Source of the DNA: Psychroserpens burtonensis DSM 12212
GTDB taxonomy: Bacteria > Bacteroidota > Bacteroidia > Flavobacteriales > Flavobacteriaceae
Assembly (NCBI RefSeq): GCF_000425305.1
Contig: NZ_AUDE01000001.1
Coordinates: 124,001 to 188,000 of the forward strand
Length of the DNA stretch: 64,000 bases
Reading direction: 5' to 3'
Shown here: positions 18,215 through 25,485 of the stretch, one piece after another
Numbering within the stretch: position 1 is the stretch's first letter
Layout of the letters: each line of letters opens with the position of its first letter
Program-made: the position numbers and the translations under genes
Notes under the pieces: model-generated
What the model saw: the letters and a program-made list of their open reading frames with translations, nothing else
The model's database searches: none
Told to the model about the DNA's origin: nothing

Positions 18215-19831
18215 CTAAAACTTAAAACTAAGTCCTGTATAAACACCAATGAAAAACGGTTGAAAATTTCCAGCGGCATCATTAAAGGTGTTTATTTGAT
18301 ACTTGAACGTGGGTTCAAGATTAAAGCGTAATTGTTTTGAAATGTTATAATTGATACCAATTCCAAAATTGGCACTATAACTCATATCATTAATGTTTGT
18401 AGCTTCTCCTAAACGTGTTTTGTCTCCGTTGTTTTCTACAGAATACACATCGTTATCACTTAAAAACAAGGTGCTAAATCCACCAATGAGGTTTAAACCA
18501 ATTTTAGTGTCAAGCACATTGTATTCTAATTCAATAGGCACTTCTATAAATCCTAATTGCTGACTAATAGACCCTTGCTCTTTTAGAAACAACACTTCTG
18601 GACCATTAGCAAACCTTAAATTATTGGCGCTTAAATAAGTCGTGGTAGAATCACTCATGTTGATATTTTGTAATTCCCTACTAGAAGCAGATGTATTTGG
18701 TCCAGTAAAAGCCACAACGTTATTTGTAGAATAGCCTAGATTAACTTTGTTAACTCCTGCTCTAATTGTAACCTTTTTGTTGATAGCATAAGCGCCTTTA
18801 ATACCATAACTTATATTAACATCTCCCTCTTTAGTATTATCTACAAATTGCTCATCAATTGAAGATCCAGTACCTAAAGTATTAAAATATACAGGCGCCA
18901 TGTTTGGAGCAACACTCCAGCGTTTTACTAATGGATTAATAGAATCTTTAATTTTTTCGGTGTCTTCGTTTTTAGTTAAAGCAATTGCTTTGTCTATGGC
19001 ATTTTCTATCGTTTCTGTGCCTTTTGCTTTTGAAGAATCTATTCTTATTTCACTATTTTCTTTCTCTAAAGTATTAGAAGATGTCACCTGAGTGGTGTTT
19101 TCATTCTTAGTTTGCTTTATGAGTGTATCAATTCCAGATTGTTCTTTTTTAATATCGTTTTTCAGATTTTCGTCTGGAGATATGGTATTATTTGAGTTTT
19201 CTACAACAGTATTTTTGTTTTCAAGGTTACTATTGTTATTAGTCTTATCGTTTTCAAGCTTATTTTTTTTATTAGATACGACTGCGTCACTTTGCAAAGA
19301 TTTGTTCTTAATAATCGATTTGTTTTTATGAGTCTCGTTACTATTATTATTATTATTATTATCGTTTTCTTGTTTCTCTTTCTCTTCGGAAATCGTTACA
19401 CTCGTTTTGTTGTCTGACTTTTCAGATGTTGTGAGATTATTTTGAAGGGTATTATTATCTTTACTTTTTTCTTCGGAATTTTGTTCGTTTTCTACAATTG
19501 GGTTGTTTTCTAAATCTTCTGAAGTATTTAATTCTGAACCATCTGTTTGCGTATCGCTGCTTATTGAGTTATTATTAGACTTTTCTGTATCAACAATTTC
19601 TTTTTCAACTGCGCTGTCAGAGTCATTAAATAATGTATTAGCAACGGTAAACATCAATACTACAGCTGCGGCAACACCTGCGACTTTCCACCAAATAGGA
19701 ATCACTCTACGTTTACGTTTATCGGTATTGAGTTTAGCTTCAATATTTTTCCAAACAGCATCACTAGGAGTAGCCTCAAAATTTTTGAACTGCTCTTTAA
19801 AGAGTTTGTCTATGTTTTTCTTTTCACTCAT
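18215..19831 (-). CDS. anti-sigma-like N-terminus fused to an outer-membrane beta-barrel
   Basis: A 538-residue protein with three parts. Residues 1-45 are a charged cytoplasmic segment with LFKEQFKNFEATPSDAVW, like the N-termini of ECF partner proteins. Residues 46-68 form one membrane helix (WKVAGVAAAVVLMFTVANTLF). Residues 70-300 are a low-complexity linker of Asn, Glu, Lys, Ser and Thr, long enough to cross the periplasm. Residues 310-538 look like a PorT-type eight-stranded barrel ending in aromatic GVYTGLSFKF. Its ATG overlaps the sigma-factor stop (TAATG), so the two are translationally coupled. An anti-sigma function is inferred from context. Confidence 0.8.
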   Translation of the reverse strand: MSEKKNIDKLFKEQFKNFEATPSDAVWKNIEAKLNTDKRKRRVIPIWWKVAGVAAAVVLMFTVANTLFNDSDSAVEKEIVDTEKSNNNSISSDTQTDGSELNTSEDLENNPIVENEQNSEEKSKDNNTLQNNLTTSEKSDNKTSVTISEEKEKQENDNNNNNNSNETHKNKSIIKNKSLQSDAVVSNKKNKLENDKTNNNSNLENKNTVVENSNNTISPDENLKNDIKKEQSGIDTLIKQTKNENTTQVTSSNTLEKENSEIRIDSSKAKGTETIENAIDKAIALTKNEDTEKIKDSINPLVKRWSVAPNMAPVYFNTLGTGSSIDEQFVDNTKEGDVNISYGIKGAYAINKKVTIRAGVNKVNLGYSTNNVVAFTGPNTSASSRELQNINMSDSTTTYLSANNLRFANGPEVLFLKEQGSISQQLGFIEVPIELEYNVLDTKIGLNLIGGFSTLFLSDNDVYSVENNGDKTRLGEATNINDMSYSANFGIGINYNISKQLRFNLEPTFKYQINTFNDAAGNFQPFFIGVYTGLSFKF

Positions 19832-20373
19832 TATATACTTTGCGAATTGTGATTCGCTTTATAGTGTTTTATTTTTTCTTTTAAAATCATACGAGCTCGC
19901 GCTAAGTTTGATTTTGATGTGCCAGTAGAAATAGTCAACATCGCAGCAATTTCTTTGTGCGAGTAATCATCTAAGGCATATAAATTAAATACTAATCTGT
20001 AACGGTCTGGTAATTCTTGAATAATGCTTAATAAGTAGTCAATGCTCACATCGTCATCATCAACTTCAACCGTCACATCTTCAATTTGATCTTCATTTAC
20101 AATGTCAAATACACCAACACTTCTGTAACGTTGTAACGCAGTGTTAATGGTAATACGTTTCATCCAACCTTCTAGCGAACCTTGACTTTTAAACTGACCA
20201 ATCTTTTTAAAAATCGTTAAATAGGCGTCTTGCAAATTATCTTCGGCTTCCACATAATTGCGCGAGTACTTTAAACAAACCGAAAACAATTTACTAGCAT
20301 ATAGCTTGTACAATTGGCCTTGTGCTTGAGCATCATCATGTTTACATCGCTCTATGAGCTGGTCTAAACTCAC
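19831..20373 (-). CDS. ECF-type RNA polymerase sigma factor
   Basis: A 180-residue sigma-70 family regulator. Region 2 is DAQAQGQLYKLYASKLFSVC followed by EAEDNLQDAYLTIFKKI; region 4 carries the helix-turn-helix YSHKEIAAMLTISTGTSKSN. There is no region 1 or 3, as in ECF factors. It is translationally coupled to the membrane/beta-barrel gene downstream and lies 25 bp after a small lipoprotein gene. An ECF-type promoter stands at the head of this three-gene set, suggesting autoregulation. Confidence 0.93.
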   Translation of the reverse strand: MSLDQLIERCKHDDAQAQGQLYKLYASKLFSVCLKYSRNYVEAEDNLQDAYLTIFKKIGQFKSQGSLEGWMKRITINTALQRYRSVGVFDIVNEDQIEDVTVEVDDDDVSIDYLLSIIQELPDRYRLVFNLYALDDYSHKEIAAMLTISTGTSKSNLARARMILKEKIKHYKANHNSQSI

Positions 20374-20398
20374 ATAATTTTGGTTTAATTAATTTATA

Positions 20399-20815
20399 TT
20401 ATCCTTCTATTGGAACTTCTACAATTAAGTATATGTCACTTCCATTATCGTCCTTTCCTTGCCAAAATTTAAAGACATGCGTGCCAATATCATTAACCTG
20501 ATAATTGAATGTTGCTTCCGTTACGTTAGAATTAACTTCAAAAATTTCACAATTTGAATCTTCATAAATTGTGTTTATTAGAATTATAGTGGTTTCGTTG
20601 TCATTGTTTTCCACGAAAAAGGTATTAAATATATGACACCCAGATGGTCTAAAGTAAGTAACTTCTATTGGGTACACTTGTCCAAACTGAAACACTTCAG
20701 GGATGTTGACACTATCAATAGGTAATGGTACAAAAGAACTATTAATTATATCATTATCAGTACTACAAGAAAGCAACGAAAACATTAAAAAGCTTAGTAA
20801 AAAAATCTTCTTCAT
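20399..20815 (-). CDS. small hypothetical lipoprotein upstream of the sigma factor
   Basis: A 138-residue lipoprotein with signal ending SLLSCS. The mature part is beta-rich, with three Cys (two in CHIF and NCEIF, besides the lipidated one). No family recognised. It is the first gene after the ECF-type promoter at 20854-20881 and is followed 25 bp later by the sigma gene, so it may be a sensor or target of that system; this is inference from position. Confidence 0.75.
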   Translation of the reverse strand: MKKIFLLSFLMFSLLSCSTDNDIINSSFVPLPIDSVNIPEVFQFGQVYPIEVTYFRPSGCHIFNTFFVENNDNETTIILINTIYEDSNCEIFEVNSNVTEATFNYQVNDIGTHVFKFWQGKDDNGSDIYLIVEVPIEG

Positions 20816-20853
20816 TTATATAAATTGTTTTAAAACATATATGATTTCATTAT

Positions 20854-20881
20854 GTAGATGCCGAAAGTTTAAAAAGGTTGC
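20854..20881 (-). promoter_or_regulatory. ECF-type promoter of the lipoprotein-sigma-anti-sigma operon
   Basis: On the minus strand: -35-like GCAACC at 20881-20876, 16-bp spacer beginning TTTTTAAACTTT, then -10-like ATCTAC at 20859-20854, about 38 bp before the lipoprotein start. The only other match in the window is at 22026-22053 with the same spacer length. AAC in the -35 is a general mark of ECF promoters. Confidence 0.7.
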
Positions 20882-20890
20882 GTCTAAAAA

Positions 20891-20923
20891 CAAAAAAAAC
20901 CCCTAAAAGAGGGATTTTTTTAT
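20891..20923 (-). terminator. terminator of recA
   Basis: The arms AACCCCT and AGGGATT around AAAAG, flanked by A and T runs, lie 16 bp beyond the recA stop. On the minus strand the stem is followed by a U-run. Confidence 0.75.
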
Positions 20924-20938
20924 TTTGATGTGTTTTTT

Positions 20939-21943
20939 TTATTCCGCAGATTTGATAGTTGCTCGAACTTTTTCTTCAAGCTCATCCATCAATTCAGGGT
21001 TGTCTTTTATCAAAGCTTTTACTGCATCTCTACCTTGGCCTAATTTGGTATCACCATAGCTAAACCAAGACCCGCTTTTTTTAATGATTTCTTGTTCTAC
21101 AGCAACATCTAATATTTCTCCAACTTTAGAAATACCTTCACCATACATGATATCAAATTCACACATTCTAAAAGGTGGAGCTACTTTATTTTTAACAACT
21201 TTTACTCTGGTTTTGTTACCCATTACGCCTCCATCTGTGTTTTTAATTTGCGTAGAACGACGAATGTCTAAACGCACAGAAGCATAAAATTTCAAGGCAT
21301 TACCACCAGTAGTGGTTTCTGGATTACCAAACATAACACCAATTTTTTCACGTAACTGGTTAATGAAGATGACCGTACAATTTGTTTTGCTAATTGATCC
21401 TGTTAATTTTCTAAGTGCTTGAGACATTAAACGTGCATGTAATCCCATTTTAGAATCGCCCATTTCGCCTTCAATTTCACTTTTTGGGGTTAATGCTGCA
21501 ACTGAGTCAATAACAACAATATCAATAGCGCCAGATCGTATTAAATTATCTGTAATTTCTAAGGCCTGCTCTCCATTGTCTGGCTGTGAAATTATTAAAT
21601 TATCGATATCTACTCCTAATTTTTCGGCATAAGTTCTATCAAAAGCGTGCTCTGCATCAATAAAAGCGGCAATACCTCCAGCTTTTTGGGCTTCAGCAAT
21701 GGCGTGTAAAGTTAATGTGGTTTTACCAGAAGATTCCGGTCCATATATTTCAACAACTCGTCCTCTAGGATATCCGCCAACTCCTAAAGCAATATCTAAA
21801 CCTAAAGATCCAGAAGAAATAGCCTCAACATCTACTACCGCTTGATCGCTCATTTTCATTACTGTTCCTTTTCCGTAGGCCTTATCAAGTTTATCTAATG
21901 TTAATTTTAATGCTTTTAATTTTGCTTCTTTTTCACTGCTCAT
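20939..21943 (-). CDS. recA: recombinase RecA
   Basis: ATP-dependent strand-exchange protein for recombination and SOS signalling, 334 residues. Walker [10 protein letters not shown], Walker B-like [18 protein letters not shown]2 loop with [16 protein letters not shown], and the C-terminal RAT/KSAE tail are all present. No LexA-type box was recognised upstream. Its two flanks carry the two ECF-type promoters, both pointing away from it. Confidence 0.99.
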   Translation of the reverse strand: MSSEKEAKLKALKLTLDKLDKAYGKGTVMKMSDQAVVDVEAISSGSLGLDIALGVGGYPRGRVVEIYGPESSGKTTLTLHAIAEAQKAGGIAAFIDAEHAFDRTYAEKLGVDIDNLIISQPDNGEQALEITDNLIRSGAIDIVVIDSVAALTPKSEIEGEMGDSKMGLHARLMSQALRKLTGSISKTNCTVIFINQLREKIGVMFGNPETTTGGNALKFYASVRLDIRRSTQIKNTDGGVMGNKTRVKVVKNKVAPPFRMCEFDIMYGEGISKVGEILDVAVEQEIIKKSGSWFSYGDTKLGQGRDAVKALIKDNPELMDELEEKVRATIKSAE

Positions 21944-22025
21944 TTCCTTGTTATTTTTATAATTAATCTCCTTTAAAAAGGGTTAGCTAAAATACAACAT
22001 CTTTTAATTTTTTTTGACTTATGAC

Positions 22026-22053
22026 GCAACCTTTTTAAACTTTTTGCATCTAC
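22026..22053 (+). promoter_or_regulatory. ECF-type promoter facing the small ORF unit
   Basis: GCAACC at 22026-22031, 16-bp spacer TTTTTAAACTTTTTGC, ATCTAC at 22048-22053. Including the GAC just before it, it matches the sigma operon promoter at 30 of about 32 positions. It points right, away from recA, toward the ORF at 22262. Confidence 0.65.
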
Positions 22054-22261
22054 TAATTGAGATTGGGAAATCTTGCTATGAAAAAGAAGCTCTAATTCTG
22101 TAAATGGGTTTAAAGGTTATTGACAAATTGAAATGAAAAGCTTTGTATTTTTTATTAATTTAAAAAGTGTGCGACTTAGTTTGAAGTTTCTCAAGGCACG
22201 ATAATTTTAATAAATCCTGTAGGATAGGGCATATTCAACAAATTTAAATTCTTATTAAAAA

Positions 22262-22354
22262 ATGAGATTTTTTAGAAAAATTATTTTTAACAAGGCATCT
22301 GGTGCTGCAGTTGCAGTTCATGTGAACAGCAACTGTAAAAGTGACGGAGGCTAA
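22262..22354 (+). CDS. candidate 30-residue peptide
   Basis: ATG at 22262 after an A-rich leader (TTATTAAAAA), stop TAA at 22352. The peptide starts MRFFRKIIFNKASG (basic and hydrophobic), continues with an Ala/Val stretch (AAVAVHV) and ends NCKSDGG with a single Cys. It lies in its own unit with an upstream promoter, a 3' inverted repeat and a terminator. I do not recognise the family. It could also be a non-coding RNA with a chance ORF, but the start context and composition favour translation. Confidence 0.5.
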   Translation: MRFFRKIIFNKASGAAVAVHVNSNCKSDGG

Positions 22355-22408
22355 CTCGTAATCTGTTTTTAAGGTAAATTTAAAAATATTAATCACGAGT
22401 TAGTCCTC
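22347..22408 (+). ncRNA. long inverted repeat at the 3' end of the small ORF unit
   Basis: GAGG-CTAACTCGT (22347-22359) pairs with ACGAGTTAG-T-CCTC (22395-22408): 13 paired bases with one bulge and a 35-nt AT-rich loop. The stop codon of the small ORF is inside the left arm. This is distinct from the terminator that follows, so it may be a regulatory or stabilising structure. Confidence 0.55.
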
Positions 22409-22410
22409 TA

Positions 22411-22448
22411 AAAAAGCCCTGTTTATGTCGAATCCTCGGGGCTTTTTT
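22411..22448 (+). terminator. terminator of the small ORF unit
   Basis: AAAAAGCCC (22411-22419) and GGGGCTTTTTT (22438-22448) form a stem with an 18-nt loop and a T-run. Confidence 0.75.
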
Positions 22449-22479
22449 ATGCTTTATACTTAACACTCGATACTTTTCC

Positions 22480-22487
22480 TATCTTTG
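22480..22487 (+). promoter_or_regulatory. putative -7 box of trhO
   Basis: TATCTTTG fits the TAnnTTTG element, 34 bp upstream of the trhO ATG and just after the terminator of the preceding unit. A -33 TTTG is not obvious. Confidence 0.5.
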
Positions 22488-22521
22488 CCCTTCATTTTTT
22501 AACCTTAAAAATTAGTATAGC

Positions 22522-23589
22522 ATGCAACTGTACAATAACTTAAGTGCTAAAGAGAGAGCAGAGCTTATTGAGAAAGCGGGAAAAGAACGCTTAACAATCT
22601 CTTTCTACAAGTACACCAAAATTGGCAACACTCAAATTTTTAGAAATCACCTCTTTTTAGCATGGGATGAATTTGACGTCTTAGGGCGAATTTATGTCGC
22701 TCATGAGGGTATAAATGCTCAACTTTCTGTTCCTGCAGAAATTTTTGAAGCCTTTAAAAATCATCTAGATACCATTATTTTTTTAGAAGATGTAAGATTA
22801 AATATTGCTATTGAGCATGATAATTTTGCCTTTTTAAAACTTAAAGTCAAGGTGCGACAAAAAATTGTTGCAGATGGTTTAAATGATGAGACTTTTGATG
22901 TTAGAAACAAAGGTGTTCATGTGAACGCATCAAAATTTAATGAACTTATTGAAGATCCAAATACAGTTTTGGTAGATATGAGAAATCATTATGAAAGTGA
23001 AATAGGCCATTTTAAAAATGCTGTAACTCCAGATGTAGACACTTTTAGGGAATCTTTAGATATTATTGAAGAAGATTTAAAAGACCATAAAGAAGATAAA
23101 AATCTTGTGATGTATTGTACAGGCGGAATTAGATGTGAAAAAGCAAGTGCGTATTACAAGCATAAAGGATTCAAAAATGTATTTCAATTGGATGGAGGTA
23201 TCATTAATTACGTAAGAGAAGTTGAATCTAGCGAGTTAGAAAATAAATTTATTGGTAAGAATTTTGTGTTTGATGAACGTCGATCAGAGCGCATTAGTGA
23301 CGATGTTATAGCGAGTTGCCATCAATGTGGTAAACCTGCAGATCTCCATACCAATTGTGCTAATGGAGCATGCCATTTGTTATTTATACAATGTGATACT
23401 TGTAAAGAAAAAATGGAAAATTGTTGTTCAAAAAATTGTATGGAAATTAATAGATTGCCTTTTGAAGAACAGAAAGCGTTTCGTAAAGGTCAAGGGAATA
23501 GCAATGATGTATTTAAGAAAGGACGAGCAGATCATTTATCTTATAAAAAGGATTTGAGAAATATTTTTGATACATTTTTAAAGGAATAA
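22522..23589 (+). CDS. trhO: rhodanese-domain tRNA uridine hydroxylase TrhO
   Basis: Oxygen-dependent enzyme forming 5-hydroxyuridine at position 34 of certain tRNAs (formerly YceA). The 355 residues comprise an N-terminal acylphosphatase-like part, a rhodanese domain with active-site loop MYCTGGIRCEKA, and a Cys-rich C-terminal segment (SCHQCGKPADLHTNC to CCSKNC) that probably binds metal. Full length. It has its own promoter. Confidence 0.95.
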   Translation: MQLYNNLSAKERAELIEKAGKERLTISFYKYTKIGNTQIFRNHLFLAWDEFDVLGRIYVAHEGINAQLSVPAEIFEAFKNHLDTIIFLEDVRLNIAIEHDNFAFLKLKVKVRQKIVADGLNDETFDVRNKGVHVNASKFNELIEDPNTVLVDMRNHYESEIGHFKNAVTPDVDTFRESLDIIEEDLKDHKEDKNLVMYCTGGIRCEKASAYYKHKGFKNVFQLDGGIINYVREVESSELENKFIGKNFVFDERRSERISDDVIASCHQCGKPADLHTNCANGACHLLFIQCDTCKEKMENCCSKNCMEINRLPFEEQKAFRKGQGNSNDVFKKGRADHLSYKKDLRNIFDTFLKE

Positions 23590-23814
23590 AAAGTTCTGTT
23601 TAGGGGTTTTTTTAAGGTTTTTTCTTCGGAATTAATTTTAAGAGTAAAAAATTCATCCAGTAATAAGTAAGTTACAACTCAATTTTCAATTTTAATAACA
23701 CACGACTATCACGCGTCTTTTTTGTGAATAAATAATCCTATATTTACAGTTCAAAAGAAACATTAATCTTCATTTGATATTGTATTCATAGTATCAAATT
23801 ATATATAAAATTTC

Positions 23815-24993
23815 ATGAGTTGTAAAAGTTGCTCAACGGGTACGGATGGACAACCAAAAGGATGCAAAAATAACGGGACTTGCGGTACAGATAGCTGCAA
23901 TAAACTCACTGTTTTCGATTGGTTAGCTAACATGACGTTACCGCAAGGTCAAGAACCTTTTATTGGTGTTGAAGTTCGTTTTAAAAACGGGCGAAAATTA
24001 TACTACAAAAACACCGAAAATTTAACCCTTAGCATTGGAGATATTGTTGCCACGCAAGCTAGTTCTGGTCATGATATTGGTATGGTAACACTTACAGGAG
24101 AATTGGTAAGAGTTCAAATGAAGCGTAAAAAAGTAAATATTGATGACGAAGAAACCGTTATGAAGATTTACCGCAAGGCAAGCCAAAAAGATATCGATAT
24201 TTGGTCAGCAGCCAGAGATAAAGAAGAGCCAATGAAAGTCAAAGCAAGACAGTTTGCGATTGATTTAAAACTTCATATGAAAATCTCAGATATAGAATAT
24301 CAAGGAGATGCAAGTAAAGCGACGTTCTATTATACCGCAGAAGAGCGTGTTGATTTTAGAGAATTGATTAAGCTTTTTGCACGTGAGTTTAGAACGCGTA
24401 TAGAAATGAAACAAGTTGGGTTTCGACAAGAAGCAGCTCGTCTTGGTGGTATTGGTTCATGTGGAAGGGAGCTATGTTGTTCTACCTGGTTAACAGATTT
24501 TAGATCGGTAAGTACCTCTGCAGCGCGCTACCAACAACTATCGCTTAACCCTTTGAAGTTAGCAGGACAATGTGGTAAATTAAAATGTTGTTTAAATTAT
24601 GAATTGGATGCGTATCTAGATGCCTTAAAAGCATTTCCAAAATCTGATACTAAACTGTTTACTGAAAAAGGAAAAGCAGTATGTCAAAAAACAGATATTT
24701 TTAAAGGTCACCTTTGGTATGCTTATGAAGGAGAATGGATGAATTGGCACGTGTTAACCACAGACCAAGCCAATGAAATTATAGAGAAAAATAAGAAAAG
24801 AGAAAAAGTGGCAAGCTTAGAAGAGTATGCCTCAGTATTAATCGAAGATACTAAAACAGAGTTTGAAAACGTTGTTGGACAAGATAGTTTAACACGATTT
24901 GATGGTCCAAAACGCAAAAAGAAACGTAGAACTAATAAAGGTGGTCAAACACAACGTTCTAAAAACACAAATAATAGTAATGCAAAAAAGTAA
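23815..24993 (+). CDS. ricT: PSP1-domain protein RicT
   Basis: A 392-residue PSP1 family protein. In Bacillus RicT joins RicA/RicF in an iron-sulfur complex acting on RNase Y. The N-terminus is Cys-rich (MSCKSCSTGTDGQPKGC); the core has RQFAIDLKLHMKISDIEYQG and FRELIKLFAREFRTRIEM; the Cys motifs GRELCCSTW and CGKLKCCLNYE follow. The tail is Lys/Asn-rich. It overlaps gldH by 14 bp. In flavobacteria this pair is conserved and may reflect a distinct role. Confidence 0.92.
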   Translation: MSCKSCSTGTDGQPKGCKNNGTCGTDSCNKLTVFDWLANMTLPQGQEPFIGVEVRFKNGRKLYYKNTENLTLSIGDIVATQASSGHDIGMVTLTGELVRVQMKRKKVNIDDEETVMKIYRKASQKDIDIWSAARDKEEPMKVKARQFAIDLKLHMKISDIEYQGDASKATFYYTAEERVDFRELIKLFAREFRTRIEMKQVGFRQEAARLGGIGSCGRELCCSTWLTDFRSVSTSAARYQQLSLNPLKLAGQCGKLKCCLNYELDAYLDALKAFPKSDTKLFTEKGKAVCQKTDIFKGHLWYAYEGEWMNWHVLTTDQANEIIEKNKKREKVASLEEYASVLIEDTKTEFENVVGQDSLTRFDGPKRKKKRRTNKGGQTQRSKNTNNSNAKK

Positions 24994-25483
24994 GTACTGG
25001 ATACCATTTGTAATACTCGTTCTAAGCATTATCTCTTGTGATTCTAATCGTGTTTTTGATGAATACCAGTCGGTTTCTGGAGAATGGGATAAGGATAACG
25101 CAGTTGAGTTTAAGGTCACGCCTCCAGACTCTACAGAAGCTTATAATTTGTATGTTAATTTAAGACATACAGAAGCTTATAAATTTAGTAATTTGCGTTT
25201 AATCGTTGAGCTAAATTACCCAAATGGAAAAACCCAGAAAGACACATTAGAATATATAATGGCAAATCCAGATGGCACGTTTTTAGGCACTGGGTTTTCA
25301 GATGTTAAAGAAAATAAATTGTGGTATAAAGGGCATGAGCAGCCATTTCTATTTGATGAAATAGGAGAATATAGTATCAGTATACAACATGCGATGAGAG
25401 AAAATGGAAGCATCAATGGCATAGACAAATTAGAAGGCATCACAGATGTTGGTTTTAGAATAGAGCATTCGCAAACTTATTGA
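24980..25483 (+). CDS. gldH: gliding motility lipoprotein GldH
   Basis: GldH is a lipoprotein needed for gliding in Flavobacterium johnsoniae. I take the start at the ATG at 24980 (MQKSKYWIPFVILVLSIISC), giving a normal lipoprotein signal with Cys20; the longer frame upstream is out-of-place coding inside ricT. The mature part has the family motifs FDEYQSVSGEWDKD and VNLRHTEAYKFSNL. Length 167 residues. It is followed 2 bp later by the PBP gene. Confidence 0.93.
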   Translation: MQKSKYWIPFVILVLSIISCDSNRVFDEYQSVSGEWDKDNAVEFKVTPPDSTEAYNLYVNLRHTEAYKFSNLRLIVELNYPNGKTQKDTLEYIMANPDGTFLGTGFSDVKENKLWYKGHEQPFLFDEIGEYSISIQHAMRENGSINGIDKLEGITDVGFRIEHSQTY

Positions 25484-25485
25484 TT

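Larger units (their letters stand above)
21944..22521. other. gene-poor interval between recA and trhO holding a small transcription unit
   Basis: This 578-bp stretch holds, left to right: the recA leader, an ECF-type promoter (22026-22053), about 200 bp of leader, a 30-codon ORF (22262-22354), an inverted repeat (22347-22408), a terminator (22411-22448) and the trhO -7 box (22480-22487). No longer ORF is present. Confidence 0.8.

Noticed and set aside
19092-19331. 79-codon plus-strand frame inside the beta-barrel gene
   Set aside because: Shadow of the low-complexity Asn/Ser linker on the opposite strand; hydrophobic Phe/Leu runs are its mirror.
22262-22448. SRP RNA, 6S RNA or tmRNA in the recA-trhO gap
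   Set aside because: No GGAA-tetraloop SRP core, no tmRNA tag or tRNA-like ends, and the inverted repeat layout does not match these RNAs.
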